A stretch of 64,000 nt of DNA, from positions 30,977,001 to 31,041,000 of the forward strand of contig NC_079885.1 in the NCBI RefSeq assembly GCF_029227915.1. The letters run 5' to 3'. The stretch comes from Hydractinia symbiolongicarpus. Taxonomy: Eukaryota; Cnidaria; Hydrozoa; Anthoathecata; Hydractiniidae. The notes beneath the pieces are model-generated. The model searched no databases. It was not told the DNA's origin and was given only the letters and a program-made list of their open reading frames with translations. Below, piece by piece: positions 35,701-50,500 of this stretch (position 1 is its first letter; every line of letters begins with the position of its first letter). The position numbers and the translations under genes are program-made.

Positions 35701-37749
35701 CGGGAAATGAGTTTACTCACAGGGTACTTTCTTTGTATACATTCGACTATACGGGCTAAGCCCGGGATTTACCGGAAATCGCGGGTTTTCATTTGCCGGC
35801 GATTAAACCTCTTTCATTAAGCGTCTCATCAAAAATGAAAACATTTTTGAAAACTACAAGTCTCATGCGTTTTAGTGGTGAAAAAATAATTTATAAAATC
35901 GTTCGGGAAATGAGTTTACACACAGGGTACTTTCTTTGTATACATTCAACTATACGGGCCAAGCCCGGGATTTACGGGAAATCGGGGGTTTTCGTTTGCC
36001 GGCGATTAAACTTCTTTCATTAAGCGTCTTATCAAAAATGAAAACATTTTTGAAAACTACAAGTCTCATGCGTTTTAGTGATGAAAAAAAAATTAAAAAA
36101 TCGTTCGGGAAATGAGTTTACTCCCTGGGTACTTTCTTTGTATACATTCGACTATACGGGCCAAGCCCGGGATTTACGGGAAATCCCGGGTTTTTGCTTG
36201 CCGGCGATTAAACCACTTTCATTAAGCGTCTCATCAAAAATGAAAACATTTCTGAAAACTACAAGTCTCATGCGTTTTAGTGGTGAAAAAATAATTTAAA
36301 AAATCGTTCGGAAAATGAGTTTACTCACAGGGTACTTTATTTGTATACATTCGACTATACGGGCCAAGCCCGGGATTTACGGGAAATCGCGGGTTTTCGT
36401 TTGCCGGCGATTAAACCACTTTCATTAGGCGTCTCATCAAAAATGAAAACATTTTTGAAAACTACAAGTCTCATGCGCTTTAGTGGTGAAAAAATAATTT
36501 AAAAAATCGTTCGGGAAATGAGTTTACTCCCTGGGTACTTTCTTTGTATATTTTGGACTATACGGGCCGAGTCCGGGGTTTACGGGAAATCGCGGATTTT
36601 CGTTTGAGGGCGATTAAACTTCTTTTATTCAGCGCCTCATCAAAAACGAAAACATTTTTGAAAACTACAAGTCTCATGCGTTGTAGTGGTGAAAAAATAA
36701 TTTAAAAAATCGTTCGGAAAATGAGTTTACTCCCTGGGTACTTTCTTTGTATACTTTTGACTATACGGGCCGAGTCCGGGGTTTACGGGAAAGGGCGGGT
36801 TTTCGTTTGCCGGCGATTAAACTTCTTTTATTCAGCGTCTCATCAAAAATGAAAATATTTTTGAAAACTACAAGTCTCATGCGTTTTAGTGGTGAAAAGG
36901 TAATTTAAAAAATCGTTTTGGAAATAAGTTTACTCACAGGGTACTTTCTTTGTATACATTCGACTATACGGGCCAAGCCCGGGATTGAGGGGAAATCGCG
37001 GGTTTTCGTTTGCCGGCGATTAAACCACTTTCATTAAGCGTCTCATCAAAAATGAAAACATTTCTGAAAACTACAAGTCTCATGCGTTTTATTGGTGAAA
37101 AAGTAATTTAAAAAATCGTTCGGGAAATGAGTTTACTCACAGGGTACTTTCTTTGTATACATTCGACTATACGGGCCAAGCCCGTGATTTACGGGAAATT
37201 GCGGGTTTTCGTTTGCCGGCGATTAAACCACTTTCATTAAGCGTCTCATCAAAAATGAAAACATTTCTGAAAACTACAAGTCTCATGCGTTTTAGTGGTG
37301 AAAAAAAAATTTTAAAAATCGTTCGGGAAATGAGTTACTCCCTGGGTACTTTCTTTGTATACATTCGACTATACGGGCCAAGCCCGGGATTTACGGGAAA
37401 TCCCGGGTTTTCGCTTGTGGGCGATTAAACCACTTTCATTAAGCGTCTCAACAAAAATGAAAACATTTCTAAAAACTACAAGTCTCATGCGTTTTAGTGG
37501 TGAAAAAATAATTTAAAAAATCGTTCGGGAAATGAGTTTACTCACAGGGTACTTTCTTTGTATATATTCAACTATACGGGCCAAGCCCGGGATTTACGGG
37601 AAATCGGGGGTTCTTGTTTGCTGGCGATTAAACTTCTTTCATTAAGCGTCTCATCAAAAATGAAACCATTTTTGATAACTACAAGTCTCATGCGTTTTAG
37701 TGGTGAAAAAATAATTTAAAAAATCGTTCGGGAAATGAGTTTACTCCCT
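32788..37749 (+). repeat. 203-bp satellite array after the first insertion
   Basis: Forward array that begins in mid-monomer exactly where the left flank stopped. It mixes A-form and recombinant monomers, including the GTGATGAAAA variants around 33442, 33644 and 36078. The stretch 35.2-36.2 kb is paralogous to the joined flanks of the insertion (29.36-29.66 plus 32.79-33.5 kb) and contains the uninterrupted site with CAA at 35424. A one-monomer duplication of about 202 bp is visible at 33.4-33.7 kb. Confidence 0.92.
33732..33756. repeat. GC-rich dyad in each monomer (perfect example)
   Basis: CCCGGGATTT (33732-33741) and AAATCCCGGG (33747-33756) are exact reverse complements around ACGGG. 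In most monomers the right arm is AAATCGCGGG, giving one mismatch. Perfect versions also occur near 34950, 36168, 37391, 51642, 54078 and 60358. With the AT-rich dyad about 60 bp away, each monomer carries two potential cruciforms. Confidence 0.8.
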
Positions 37750-40700
37750 GGGTACTTTCTTTGTATACTTTGGACTATACGGGCCGAGTCCGGGGTTTAC
37801 GGGAAATCGCGGATTTTCGTTTGAGGGCGATTAAACTTCTTTTATTCAGCGCCTCATCAAAAATGAAAACATTTTTGAAAACTACAAGTCTCATGCGTTG
37901 TAGTGGTGAAAAAATAATTTAAAAAATCGTTCGGAAAATGAGTTTACTCCCTGGGTACTTTCTTTGTATACTTTTGACTATACGGGCCAAGTCCGGGGTT
38001 TACGGGAAATGGCGGGTTTTCGTTTGCCGGCTATTAAACTTCTTTTATTCAGCGTCTCATTAAAAATGAAAACATTTTTGAAAACTACAAGTCTCATGCG
38101 TTTTAGTGGTGAAAAGATAATTTAAAAAATCGATTTGGAAATGAGTTTACTCACAGGGTACTTTCTTTGTATACATTCGACTATACGGGCCAAGCCCGGG
38201 ATTTACGGGAAATCGCGGGTTTTCGTTTGCCGGCGATTAAACCACTTTCATTAAGCGTCTCATCAAAAATAGAAACATTTCTGAAAACTACAAGTCTCAT
38301 GCGTCTTATTGGTGAAAAAATAATTTAAAAAATCGTTCGGGAAATGAGTTTACTCACAGGGTACTTTCTTTGTATACATTCGACTATACGGGCCAAGCCC
38401 GGGATTTACGGGAAATCGGGGGTTCTCGTTTGCCGGCGATTAAACTTCTTTCATTAAGCGTCTCATCAAAAATGAAATCATTTTTGAAAACTACAAGTCC
38501 CATGCGTTTTAGTGGTGAAAAGATAATTTAAAAAATCGTTTTGGAAATGAGTTTACTCACAGGGTACTTTCTTTGTATACATTCGACTATACGGGCCAAG
38601 CCCGGGATTTACGGGAAATCGCGGGTTTTCGTTTGCCGGCGATGAAACCACTTTCATTAAGCGTCTCATCTAAAATGAAAACATTTCTGAAAACTACAAG
38701 TCTCATGCGTCTTATTGGTGAAAAAATAATTTAAAAAATCGTTCGGGAAATGAGTTTACTCCCTGGGTACTTTCTTCGTACACTTTTGACTATACGGGCC
38801 GAGTCCGGGGTTTACTGGAAATCGCGGTATTTCGTTTGCCGGCGATTAAACCTCTTTCATTAAGCGTCTCATCAAAAATGAAAACATTTTTGAAAACTAC
38901 AAGTCCTATGCGTTTTAGTGGTGAAAAAATAATTCAAAAATCGTTCGGATAATAAGTTTACTCCCTGGGTACTTTCTTTGTATACTTTTGACTATACGGG
39001 CCGAGTCCGGGATTTACGGGAAATCGCGGATTTTCGTTTGAGGGCGATTAAACTTCTGTTATTCAGCGTCTCATCAAAAATGAAAACATTTTTGAAAACT
39101 ACAAGTCTCATGCGTTTTAGTGGTGAAAAAATATTTTAAAAAATCGTTCGGGAAATGAGTTTACTCCCTGGGTACTTTCTTTGCATACATTCGACTATAC
39201 GGGCCAAGCCCGGGATTTACGGGAAATCGCGGGTTTTCGTTTGCCGGCGATTAAACCACTTTCATTAAGCGTCTCATCAAAAATGAAAACATTTCTGAAA
39301 ACTACAAGTCTCATGCGTTTTAGTGGTGAAAAAATAATTTAAAAAATCGTTTTGGAAAAGAGTTTACACACAGGGTACTTTCTTTGTATACATTCGACTA
39401 TACAGGCCAAGCCCGGGATTTACGGGAAATCGCGGGTTTTCGTTTGCCGGCGATTAAACTTCTTTTATACAGCGTCTCATCAAAAATGAAAACATTTTTG
39501 AGAACTACAAGTCTCATGCGTTGTAGTGGTGAAAAAATTACTTAAAAAATCGTTCGGAAAATGAGTTTACTCCCTGGGTACTTTCTTTGTATACTTTTGA
39601 CTATACGGGCCGAGTCCGGGGTTTACTGGAAATCGCGGTATTTCGTTTGCCGGCGATTAAACCTCTTTCATTAAGCGTCTCATCAAAAATGAAAACATTT
39701 TTGAAAACTACAAGTCTTATGCGTTTTAGTGGTGAAAAAATAATTCAAAAATCGTTCGGGAAATAAGTTTACTCCCTGGGTACTTTCTTTGTATACTTTT
39801 GACTATACGGGCCGAGTCTGGGATTTACGGGAAATCGCGGATTTTCGTTTGAGGGCGATTAAACTTCTGTTATTCAGCGTCTCATCAAAAATGAAAACAT
39901 TTTTGAAAACTACAAGTCTCATGCGTTGTAGTGGTAAAAAAATAATTTAAAAAATTGTTCGGAAAATGAGTTTACTCCCTGGGTACTTTCTTTGTATACT
40001 TTTGACTATACGGGCCGAGTCCGGGGTTTACGGAAAATGGCGGGTTTTCGTTTGCCGGCAATTAAACGTCTTTTATTCAGCGTCTCATCAAAAATGAAAA
40101 CATTTTTTAAAACTACAAGTCTCATGCGTTTTAGTGGTGAAAAGATAATTTAAAAAATCGTTTTGGAAATGAGTTTACACACAGGGTACTTTCTTTGTAT
40201 ACATTCGACTATACAGGCCAAGCCCGGGATTTACGGGAAATCGCGGATTTTCGTTTGCCGGCGATTAAACCACTTTCATTAAGCGTCTCATCAAAAATGA
40301 AAACATTTCCGAAAACTACAAGTCTCATGCGTTTTAGTGGTGAAAAAATAATTTAAAAAATCGTTCGGGAAATGAGTTTACTCCCTGGGTACTTTCTTTG
40401 TATACTTTTGACTATACGGGCCGAGTCCGGGATTTACGGTAAGTCGCGGGTTTTCGTTTGAGGGCGATTAAACTTCTTTTATTCAGCGTCTCATCAAAAA
40501 TGAAAACATTTTTGAAAACTACAAGTCTCATGCGTTGTAGTGGTGAAAAAATGGAATAGTGGAAATGAGTTTACACCCTGGGTACTTTCTTTGTATACTT
40601 TTGACTATACGGGCCGACCCCAGGATTTACAGGAAATGGCGGGTTTTCGTTTGCCGGCGAATAAACTTCTTTTATTCAGCGTCTCATCAAAAATGAAAAC

Positions 40701-40782
40701 ATTTTTGAAAACTACAAGTCTCATGCGTTTTAGTGGTGAAAAGATAATTTAAAAAATTGTTCGGGAAATGAGTTTACTCACA
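37750..40782 (+). repeat. 15-monomer tandem duplication, copy 1
   Basis: A 3,033-bp unit (15 monomers minus small deletions, including the 10-bp-short variant at 40551). The edge is defined by TACTTTGGAC at about 37766 and 40799, with CCCTGGG before the first and CACAGGG before the second. The unit runs from an A-rich stretch into the B-rich composition already seen at 12-24 kb. Confidence 0.9.
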
Positions 40783-43700
40783 GGGTACTTTCTTTGTATA
40801 CTTTGGACTATACGGGCCGAGTCCGGGGTTTACGGGAAATCGCGGATTTTCGTTTGAGGGCGATTAAACTTCTTTTATTCAGCGCCTCATCAAAAATGAA
40901 AACATTTTTGAAAACTACAAGTCTCATGCGTTGTAGTGGTGAAAAAATAATTTAAAAAATCGTTCGGAAAATGAGTTTACTCCCTGGGTACTTTCTTTGT
41001 ATACTTTTGACTATACGGGCCAAGTCCGGGGTTTACGGGAAATGGCGGGTTTTCGTTTGCCGGCTATTAAACTTCTTTTATTCAGCGTCTCATTAAAAAT
41101 GAAAACATTTTTGAAAACTACAAGTCTCATGCGTTTTAGTGGTGAAAAGATAATTTAAAAAATCGATTTGGAAATGAGTTTACTCACAGGGTACTTTCTT
41201 TGTATACATTCGACTATACGGGCCAAGCCCGGGATTTACGGGAAATCGCGGGTTTTCGTTTGCCGGCGATTAAACCACTTTCATTAAGCGTCTCATCAAA
41301 AATAGAAACATTTCTGAAAACTACAAGTCTCATGCGTCTTATTGGTGAAAAAATAATTTAAAAAATCGTTCGGGAAATGAGTTTACTCACAGGGTACTTT
41401 CTTTGTATACATTCGACTATACGGGCCAAGCCCGGGATTTACGGGAAATCGGGGGTTCTCGTTTGCCGGCGATTAAACTTCTTTCATTAAGCGTCTCATC
41501 AAAAATGAAATCATTTTTGAAAACTACAAGTCCCATGCGTTTTAGTGGTGAAAAGATAATTTAAAAAATCGTTTTGGAAATGAGTTTACTCACAGGGTAC
41601 TTTCTTTGTATACATTCGACTATACGGGCCAAGCCCGGGATTTACGGGAAATCGCGGGTTTTCGTTTGCCGGCGATGAAACCACTTTCATTAAGCGTCTC
41701 ATCTAAAATGAAAACATTTCTGAAAACTACAAGTCTCATGCGTCTTATTGGTGAAAAAATAATTTAAAAAATCGTTCGGGAAATGAGTTTACTCCCTGGG
41801 TACTTTCTTCGTACACTTTTGACTATACGGGCCGAGTCCGGGGTTTACTGGAAATCGCGGTATTTCGTTTGCCGGCGATTAAACCTCTTTCATTAAGCGT
41901 CTCATCAAAAATGAAAACATTTTTGAAAACTACAAGTCTTATGCGTTTTAGTGGTGAAAAAATAATTCAAAAATCGTTCGGATAATAAGTTTACTCCCTG
42001 GGTACTTTCTTTGTATACTTTTGACTATACGGGCCGAGTCCGGGATTTACGGGAAATCGCGGATTTTCGTTTGAGGGCGATTAAACTTCTGTTATTCAGG
42101 GTCTCATCAAAAATGAAAACATTTTTGAAAACTACAAGTCTCATGCGTTTTAGTGGTGAAAAAATATTTTAAAAAATCGTTCGGGAAATGAGTTTACTCC
42201 CTGGGTACTTTCTTTGCATACATTCGACTATACGGGCCAAGCCCGGGATTTACGGGAAATCGCGGGTTTTCGTTTGCCGGCGATTAAACCACTTTCATTA
42301 AGCGTCTCATCAAAAATGAAAACATTTCTGAAAACTACAAGTCTCATGCGTTTTAGTGGTGAAAAAATAATTTAAAAAATCGTTTTGGAAAAGAGTTTAC
42401 ACACAGGGTACTTTCTTTGTATACATTCGACTATACAGGCCAAGCCCGGGATTTACGGGAAATCGCGGGTTTTCGTTTGCCGGCGATTAAACTTCTTTTA
42501 TACAGCGTCTCATCAAAAATGAAAACATTTTTGAGAACTACAAGTCTCATGCGTTGTAGTGGTGAAAAAATTACTTAAAAAATCGTTCGGAAAATGAGTT
42601 TACTCCCTGGGTACTTTCTTTGTATACTTTTGACTATACGGGCCGAGTCCGGGGTTTACTGGAAATCGCGGTATTTCGTTTGCCGGCGATTAAACCTCTT
42701 TCATTAAGCGTCTCATCAAAAATGAAAACATTTTTGAAAACTACAAGTCTTATGCGTTTTAGTGGTGAAAAAATAATTCAAAAATCGTTCGGGAAATAAG
42801 TTTACTCCCTGGGTACTTTCTTTGTATACTTTTGACTATACGGGCCGAGTCTGGGATTTACGGGAAATCGCGGATTTTCGTTTGAGGGCGATTAAACTTC
42901 TGTTATTCAGCGTCTCATCAAAAATGAAAACATTTTTGAAAACTACAAGTCTCATGCGTTGTAGTGGTAAAAAAATAATTTAAAAAATTGTTCGGAAAAT
43001 GAGTTTACTCCCTGGGTACTTTCTTTGTATACTTTTGACTATACGGGCCGAGTCCGGGGTTTACGGAAAATGGCGGGTTTTCGTTTGCCGGCAATTAAAC
43101 GTCTTTTATTCAGCGTCTCATCAAAAATGAAAACATTTTTGAAAACTACAAGTCTCATGCGTTTTAGTGGTGAAAAGATAATTTAAAAAATCGTTTTGGA
43201 AATGAGTTTACACACAGGGTACTTTCTTTGTATACATTCGACTATACAGGCCAAGCCCGGGATTTACGGGAAATCGCGGATTTTCGTTTGCCGGCGATTA
43301 AACCACTTTCATTAAGCGTCTCATCAAAAATGAAAACATTTCCGAAAACTACAAGTCTCATGCGTTTTAGTGGTGAAAAAATAATTTAAAAAATCGTTCG
43401 GGAAATGAGTTTACTCCCTGGGTACTTTCTTTGTATACTTTTGACTATACGGGCCGAGTCCGGGATTTACGGGAAGTCGCGGGTTTTCGTTTGAGGGCGA
43501 TTAAACTTCTTTTATTCAGCGTCTCATCAAAAATGAAAACATTTTTGAAAACTACAAGTCTCATGCGTTGTAGTGGTGAAAAAATGGAATAGTGGAAATG
43601 AGTTTACACCCTGGGTACTTTCTTTGTATACTTTTGACTATACGGGCCGACCCCAGGATTTACAGGAAATGGCGGGTTTTCGTTTGCCGGCGAATAAACT

Positions 43701-43815
43701 TCTTTTATTCAGCGTCTCATCAAAAATGAAAACATTTTTGAAAACTACAAGTCTCATGCGTTTTAGTGGTGAAAAGATAATTTAAAAAATTGTTCGGGAA
43801 ATGCGTTTACTCACA
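40783..43815 (+). repeat. 15-monomer tandem duplication, copy 2
   Basis: Second copy at a 3,033-bp offset. Differences I noticed include AGTCTTATG for AGTCCTATG (41935/38902), CAGGGTCTC for CAGCGTCTC (about 42099), GGGAAGTC for GGTAAGTC (about 43472) and ATGCG for ATGAG (about 43803), or about 99.8% identity. Its right part also forms the start of the 2,222-bp duplication. Confidence 0.9.
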
Positions 43816-45231
43816 GGGTACTTTCTTTGTATACTTTTGACTATACGGGCCGAGTCTGGGATTTACGGGAAATCGCGGATTTTCGTTTGAGGGCGATTAA
43901 ACTTCTGTTATTCAGCGTCTCATCAAAAATGAAAACATTTTTGAAAACTACAAGTCTCATGCGTTGTAGTGGTGAAAAAATAATTTAAAAAATCGTTCGG
44001 AAAATGAGTTTACTCCCTGGGTACTTTCTTTGTATACTTTTGACTATACGGGCCGAGTCCGGGGTTTACGGAAAATGGCGGGTTTTCGTTTGCCAGCAAT
44101 TAAACTTCTTTTATTCAGCGTCTCATCAAAAATGAAAACATTTTTGAAAACTACAAGTCTCATGCGTTTTAGTGGTGAAAAGATAATTTAAAAAATCGTT
44201 TTGGAAATGAGTTTACACACAGGGTACTTTCTTTGTATACATTCGACTATACAGGCCAAGCCCGGGATTTACGGGAAATCGCGGATTTTCGTTTGCCGGC
44301 GATTAAACCACTTTCATTAAGCGTCTCATCAAAAATGAAAACATTTCTGAAAACTACAAGTCTCATGCGTTTTAGTGGTGAAAAAATAATTTAAAAAATC
44401 GTTCGGGAAATGAGTTTACTCCCTGGGTACTTTCTTTGTATACTTTTGACTATACGGGACGAGTCCGGGATTTACGGGAAGTCGCGGGTTTTCGTTTGAG
44501 GGCGATTAAACTTCTTTTATTCAGCGTCTCATCAAAAATGAAAACATTTTTGAAAACTACAAGTCTCATGCGTTTAGTGGTAAAAAAATAAAATAAAAAA
44601 TCGTTCGGGAAATGAGTTTACTCCCTGGGTACTTTCTTTGTATACTTTTGACTATACGGGCCGAGTTCGAGGTTTACGTGAAATGGCGGGTTTTTGTTTG
44701 CCGGCGATTAAACTTCTTTTATTTAGCGTCTCATCAAAAATGAAGACATTTTTGAAAACTACAAGTCTCATGCGTTTTAGTGGTGAAAAGATAATTTAAA
44801 AATTCGTTTTGGAAATGAGTTTACTCACAGGGTACTTTCTTTGTATACATTCGACTATACGGGCCAAGCCCGGGATTTACGGGAAATCGCGTGTTTTCGT
44901 TTGCCGGCGATTAAACCACTTTCATTAAGCGTCTCATCAAAAATGAAAACATTTCTGAAAACTACAAGTCTCATGCGTTGTAGTGGTGAAAAAATAATTT
45001 AAAAAATCGTTCGGGAAATGAGTTTACTCACAGGGTACTTTCTTTGTATACATTCGACTATACGGGCCAAGCCCGGGATTTACGGGAAATCGGGGGTTCT
45101 CGTTTGCCGGCAATTAAACTTCTTTCATTAAGCGTCTCATCAAAAATGAAAACATTTTTGAAAACTACAAGTCTCATGCGTTTTAATGGTGAAAAAATAA
45201 TTAAAAAAATCGTTCGGGAAATGAGTTTACT
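43010..45231 (+). repeat. 11-monomer tandem duplication, copy 1
   Basis: A 2,222-bp unit that overlaps the end of the 3,033-bp duplication. Anchors are the short variant at 43584 and 45806 and GACTATACGGGACGAG at about 44446 and 46668. Because it reuses the end of the 3,033-bp copy 2, the exchange that made it came after the 3,033-bp event or at a different register. Confidence 0.88.
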
Positions 45232-47453
45232 CCCTGGGTACTTTCTTTGTATACTTTTGACTATACGGGCCGAGTCCGGTGTTTACGGAAAATGGCGGGT
45301 TTTCGTTTGCCGGCAATTAAACGTCTTTTATTCAGCGTCTCATCAAAAATGAAAACATTTTTGAAAACTACAAGTCTCATGCGTTTTAGTGGTGAAAAGA
45401 TAATTTAAAAAATCGTTTTGGAAATGAGTTTACACACAGGGTACTTTCTTTGTATACATTCGACTATACAGGCCAAGCCCGGGATTTACGGGAAATCGCG
45501 GATTTTCGTTTGCCGGCGATTAAACCACTTTCATTAAGCGTCTCATCAAAAATGAAAACATTTCCGAAAACTACAAGTCTCATGCGTTTTAGTGGTGAAA
45601 AAATAATTTAAAAAATCGTTCGGGAAATGAGTTTACTCCCTGGGTACTTTCTTTGTATACTTTTGACTATACGGGCCGAGTCCGGGATTTACGGGAAGTC
45701 GCGGGTTTTCGTTTGAGGGCGATTAAACTTCTTTTATTCAGCGTCTCATCAAAAATGAAAACATTTTTGAAAACTACAAGTCTCATGCGTTGTAGTGGTG
45801 AAAAAATGGAATAGTGGAAATGAGTTTACACCCTGGGTACTTTCTTTGTATACTTTTGACTATACGGGCCGACCCCAGGATTTACAGGAAATGGCGGGTT
45901 TTCGTTTGCCGGCGAATAAACTTCTTTTATTCAGCGTCTCATCAAAAATGAAAACATTTTTGAAAACTACAAGTCTCATGCGTTTTAGTGGTGAAAAGAT
46001 AATTTAAAAAATTGTTCGGGAAATGAGTTTACTCACAGGGTACTTTCTTTGTATACTTTTGACTATACGGGCCGAGTCTGGGATTTACGGGAAATCGCGG
46101 ATTTTCGTTTGAGGGCGATTAAACTTCTGTTATTCAGCGTCTCATCAAAAATGAAAACATTTTTGAAAACTACAAGTCTCATGCGTTGTAGTGGTGAAAA
46201 AATAATTTAAAAAATCGTTCGGAAAATGAGTTTACTCCCTGGGTACTTTCTTTGTATACTTTTGACTATACGGGCCGAGTCCGGGGTTTACGGAAAATGG
46301 CGGGTTTTCGTTTGCCAGCAATTAAACTTCTTTTATTCAGCGTCTCATGAAAAATGAAAACATTTTTGAAAACTACAAGTCTCATGCGTTTTAGTGGTGA
46401 AAAGATAATTTAAAAAATCGTTTTGGAAATGAGTTTACACACAGGGTACTTTCTTTGTATACATTCGACTATACAAGCCAAGCCCGGGATTTACGGGAAA
46501 TCGCGGATTTTCGTTTGCCGGCGATTAAACCACTTTCATTAAGCGTCTCATCAAAAATGAAAACATTTCTGAAAACTACAAGTCTCATGCGTTTTAGTGG
46601 TGAAAAAATAATTTAAAAAATCGTTCGGGAAATGAGTTTACTCCCTGGGTACTTTCTTTGTATACTTTTGACTATACGGGACGAGTCCGGGATTTACGGG
46701 AAGTCGCGGGTTTTCGTTTGAGGGCGATTAAACTTCTTTTATTCAGCGTCTCATCAAAAATGAAAACATTTTTGAAAACTACAAGTCTCATGCGTTTAGT
46801 GGTAAAAAAATAAAATAAAAAATCGTTCGGGAAATGAGTTTACTCCCTGGGTACTTTCTTTGTATACTTTTGACTATACGGGCCGAGTTCGAGGTTTACG
46901 TGAAATGGCGGGTTTTTGTTTGCCGGCGATTAAACTTCTTTTATTTAGCGTCTCATCAAAAATGAAGACATTTTTGAAAACTACAAGTCTCATGCGTTTT
47001 AGTGGTGAAAAGATAATTTAAAAAATCGTTTTGGAAATGAGTTTACTCACAGGGTACTTTCTTTGTATACATTCGACTATACGGGCCAAGCCCGGGATTT
47101 ACGGGAAATCGCGTGTTTTCGTTTGCCGGCGATTAAACCACTTTCATTAAGCGTCTCATCAAAAATGAAAACATTTCTGAAAACTACAAGTCTCATGCGT
47201 TGTAGTGGTGAAAAAATAATTTAAAAAATCGTTCGGGAAATGAGTTTACTCACAGGGTACTTTCTTTGTATACATTCGACTATACGGGCCAAGCCCGGGA
47301 TTTACGGGAAATCGGGGGTTCTCGTTTGCCGGCAATTAAACTTCTTTCATTAAGCGTCTCATCAAAAATGAAAACATTTTTGAAAACTACAAGTCTCATG
47401 CGTTTTAATGGTGAAAAAATAATTAAAAAAATCGTTCGGGAAATGAGTTTACT
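45232..47453 (+). repeat. 11-monomer tandem duplication, copy 2
   Basis: Second 2,222-bp copy. It differs from copy 1 by a few bases, such as CTCATGAAAAATG near 46345, ACAAGCC near 46476 and AAAAATCG for AAAATTCG near 47018. At its end the array passes into the GAGGGCGATTAAAC monomer that hosts the second insertion. Confidence 0.88.
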
Positions 47454-47568
47454 CCCTGGGTACTTTCTTTGTATACTTTGGACTATACGGGCCGAGTCCG
47501 GGGTTTACGGGAAATCGCGGATTTTCGTTTGAGGGCGATTAAACTTCTTTTATTCAGCGCCTCATCAA
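47454..47568 (+). repeat. satellite leading into the second insertion
   Basis: The last half-monomer before the second non-satellite segment, identical in sequence and phase to 29545-29659. It stops at the same CTCATCAA, so the second insertion is a duplicate of the first with its flanks and not an independent event. Confidence 0.92.
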
Positions 47569-50500
47569 TCAATATAGAAAGAGTTGCGGAGAGGTTGCCA
47601 AGGCAAAGGCATTAAGCACGGCAAGGAAAGGGCAAAGGCAGGCAAGGAAACAGGATGAGGAATCAGGAAGGCAGGGTTGGGTAAGGCATGGTAGGCACAG
47701 GCATGGGAGGCACAGGCAAGGACATAGTAGGCAGGCACCAGAAAAGGCATAGGAAGGGTAGGCAAAGAAAGGCACGGTCAGTGCTGGCAAGAAAATGGAA
47801 CGGCAAGGCAGGGGTGCATGACTTTAATAGAAAATATCCCCCTTACAACTCAAAGATTGTGTATACTCAATATATCTAAGATAAGTATCATATTAGTCCA
47901 GGAGTATAGAAAGTATTGAGGTGCAAATATTTCAAATTCAATATCTCAAAAAAAGTCTCAAATTTATCTCAGGTCAATATACAGTGAATCATGTTAGCAG
48001 AATTATGTGCCATTACAAGTATTTAAACAATCGGTCATAACGCCATATGATTTTTTGATAAATCTGAGATTAACTTGATTCCAATGACAACAACATTAAA
48101 AAGTCAAGATATGGAAATAATCAGAGAAGTCCACGAGAAAGGCAAAAAAAATTTAAAAAACGCCTTTTTTAGTTTCTTGTGCCTACCAGGTATGTCAACA
48201 CAAAACTTTTTACCATAAAGTGATAGATCTATTACAAAAAACAAAGCACTTTTGGGCTCTATAAATGAAAGTGATAAATGTATGCAACTCCCCCCCCTCT
48301 ACAACTCAAAGATTACCTATTATATGAAAGCCTGGTTGTTGTAGGTGCAAGATAATTATGTTTTTCCTAGCCCTGTCCAGGATTCGAACCTGGATTTCTC
48401 ATTTGCATGAGTGTCATAGCCATTAGACCAGCAGGGCATAAATATATATATATATACAAAACTTTACAGGTGAACATTATATACACTTAGGAATTTACAG
48501 CACACAGCCTAGTTAATTAACCTTTTGAGAAATGCTGGTTAAGCCACAAGTAACTGTGTTACCTGGCGTAAAACGCTTGGTGGAACAGTTAATACAAATT
48601 GAAAACTGTACCACACATTCAGGTGGAGCGCCTTAGTACAAATGTGCAGTATATCGTAAATCGAGTGAAACACACAACATTTAAGGTTTTACGGGTGTAA
48701 TTATATTTATCCTTTAGCTTGAATAAAAACACAATTTACATATTGTGCCATGTCATAGCTAAAACAGTCAGCAAACCTTTTTTATTTCTCACAAAATGTT
48801 CCCAGTAAAACTTAAAATATATGTACTTTAATCTGTGGTGCGCCATTAGTATATATAGGTAAAAACCCTTTCAAGAAAACTTTAGCACAACTTCTGTTAA
48901 ATAGAAACACAGGTAATAGCTTGTCGTAACACTAGGCTGAGTGATTAGTACAGATATACTGTGGCGCACATATACGTTTCGACATAATATCCCTTTCCGA
49001 AAAATATCCTAACTTTGGTTCAAATAAACAGACAGTAAACACCCTGTTGTTATCCTACACAGCTAAAACAGTCATTCAGCAATTTTATTTTGCGGAAAAG
49101 TTTTTGTAACATTTAAAAATAAAAACACAGTTTAAAACCTGTTATTACACTCCTAAAGCAAAAAGAATCCTGCAATAGTTTATGGGAAAAGTTCTTGTGC
49201 AAGATCAAACATTAATCGTGAAATCGGATAGCCGTAATACATTTTTCCAAAAAACTTACTGCAACTTCGGTTACCCTGCATGACAATAAAAAATTCTTAT
49301 TTCCAACTAAGCAGAACTTTAAAATAATAGCAATTAATTAGACTATTGATAAATTAATAAGAAATACATGTTTCAATACATGTTGATGATTGCACGAGAA
49401 CAGCTTGTCAGAATTTAAAAAGCCTCTTAACAGAAAACGTAGACGTTGATGTTAAAGTTAGAATTTAAAACGCCTGGGTAATAACAAATGCAGATGTTGA
49501 AAAATTAAATAATAAAACAGGTATGTTGCACATCCATATAGGTTTAATACCATTTCAAACCAGACATAATCAACATTCAATGTGGCACAGTTTACAAAAC
49601 GTATAAATCGCCCCAGGTGTTATAGTTACTTGTGACTAAACCAGATTAGCTTAAACTTCTGTTAAATAGAAACACAGGTAACAGCTTGTTGTTAACACAG
49701 GGCTGAGTGATTTGTACAGGTAGCTATACTGTTTCGCACATACGTTTCGGCACAATACCCATTTCTAAAAAACTATCCTAACTTCAGTTCAAACAAACAG
49801 ACAGTTAACAACCTGTTCCTATCCTACGCAGCTAAAACAATTTTATATACTTTGTGGAAAATTTTGTAACATTTAAAAATAAAAATACAGTTTATAACCT
49901 GTTTTTACCTTCTCTAAGCAAAAAAACCCCGCAATATTTAATGGAAAAAGTTTCTGTTAAAGATTAAAAATTAAACACGGCACTATGATTGAGTGTATTA
50001 TCTCACTCACTGTGTAGTATATGTAGAGCTATAGCTAGCTATAGCCAGAAAATCTATTTCTTTGTAGCTAGCTAGTTTTATACTAGCCATTATGATATTG
50101 CTTGATCTTTTTTATGCTATTAGCTAGCTAGCTCTTCAATTCAAGTAGCTCTAGCTAGCTATTTAAGTTCTATTATTATTCCAGCTCAGTCAGTAGTTTT
50201 ATGCTAGCTAGGCTTAGGTGTGAGTGAGAATAAGAAAGGGTTCATTACATACCCTTTCTTTCTTCGCTTTCTTGAACATAACAAGCCCTTCCGTCAGTTG
50301 CGATATGGCTTAGATTGAGTTTGAGGCGCTATGTGTCCGAGAAAATGTCATGTGATATTAGTAAAAGTGATTTATGTATCACGTGGCTAAAAAGTGTAGG
50401 CAGATTTAACCTAAACTGGAAACGGCACCATTTACTCTTGGTACCATATTTAAAAAACAACAAAAACTCCATCGCCGTGCTAAAAACATATTGTCTCGCT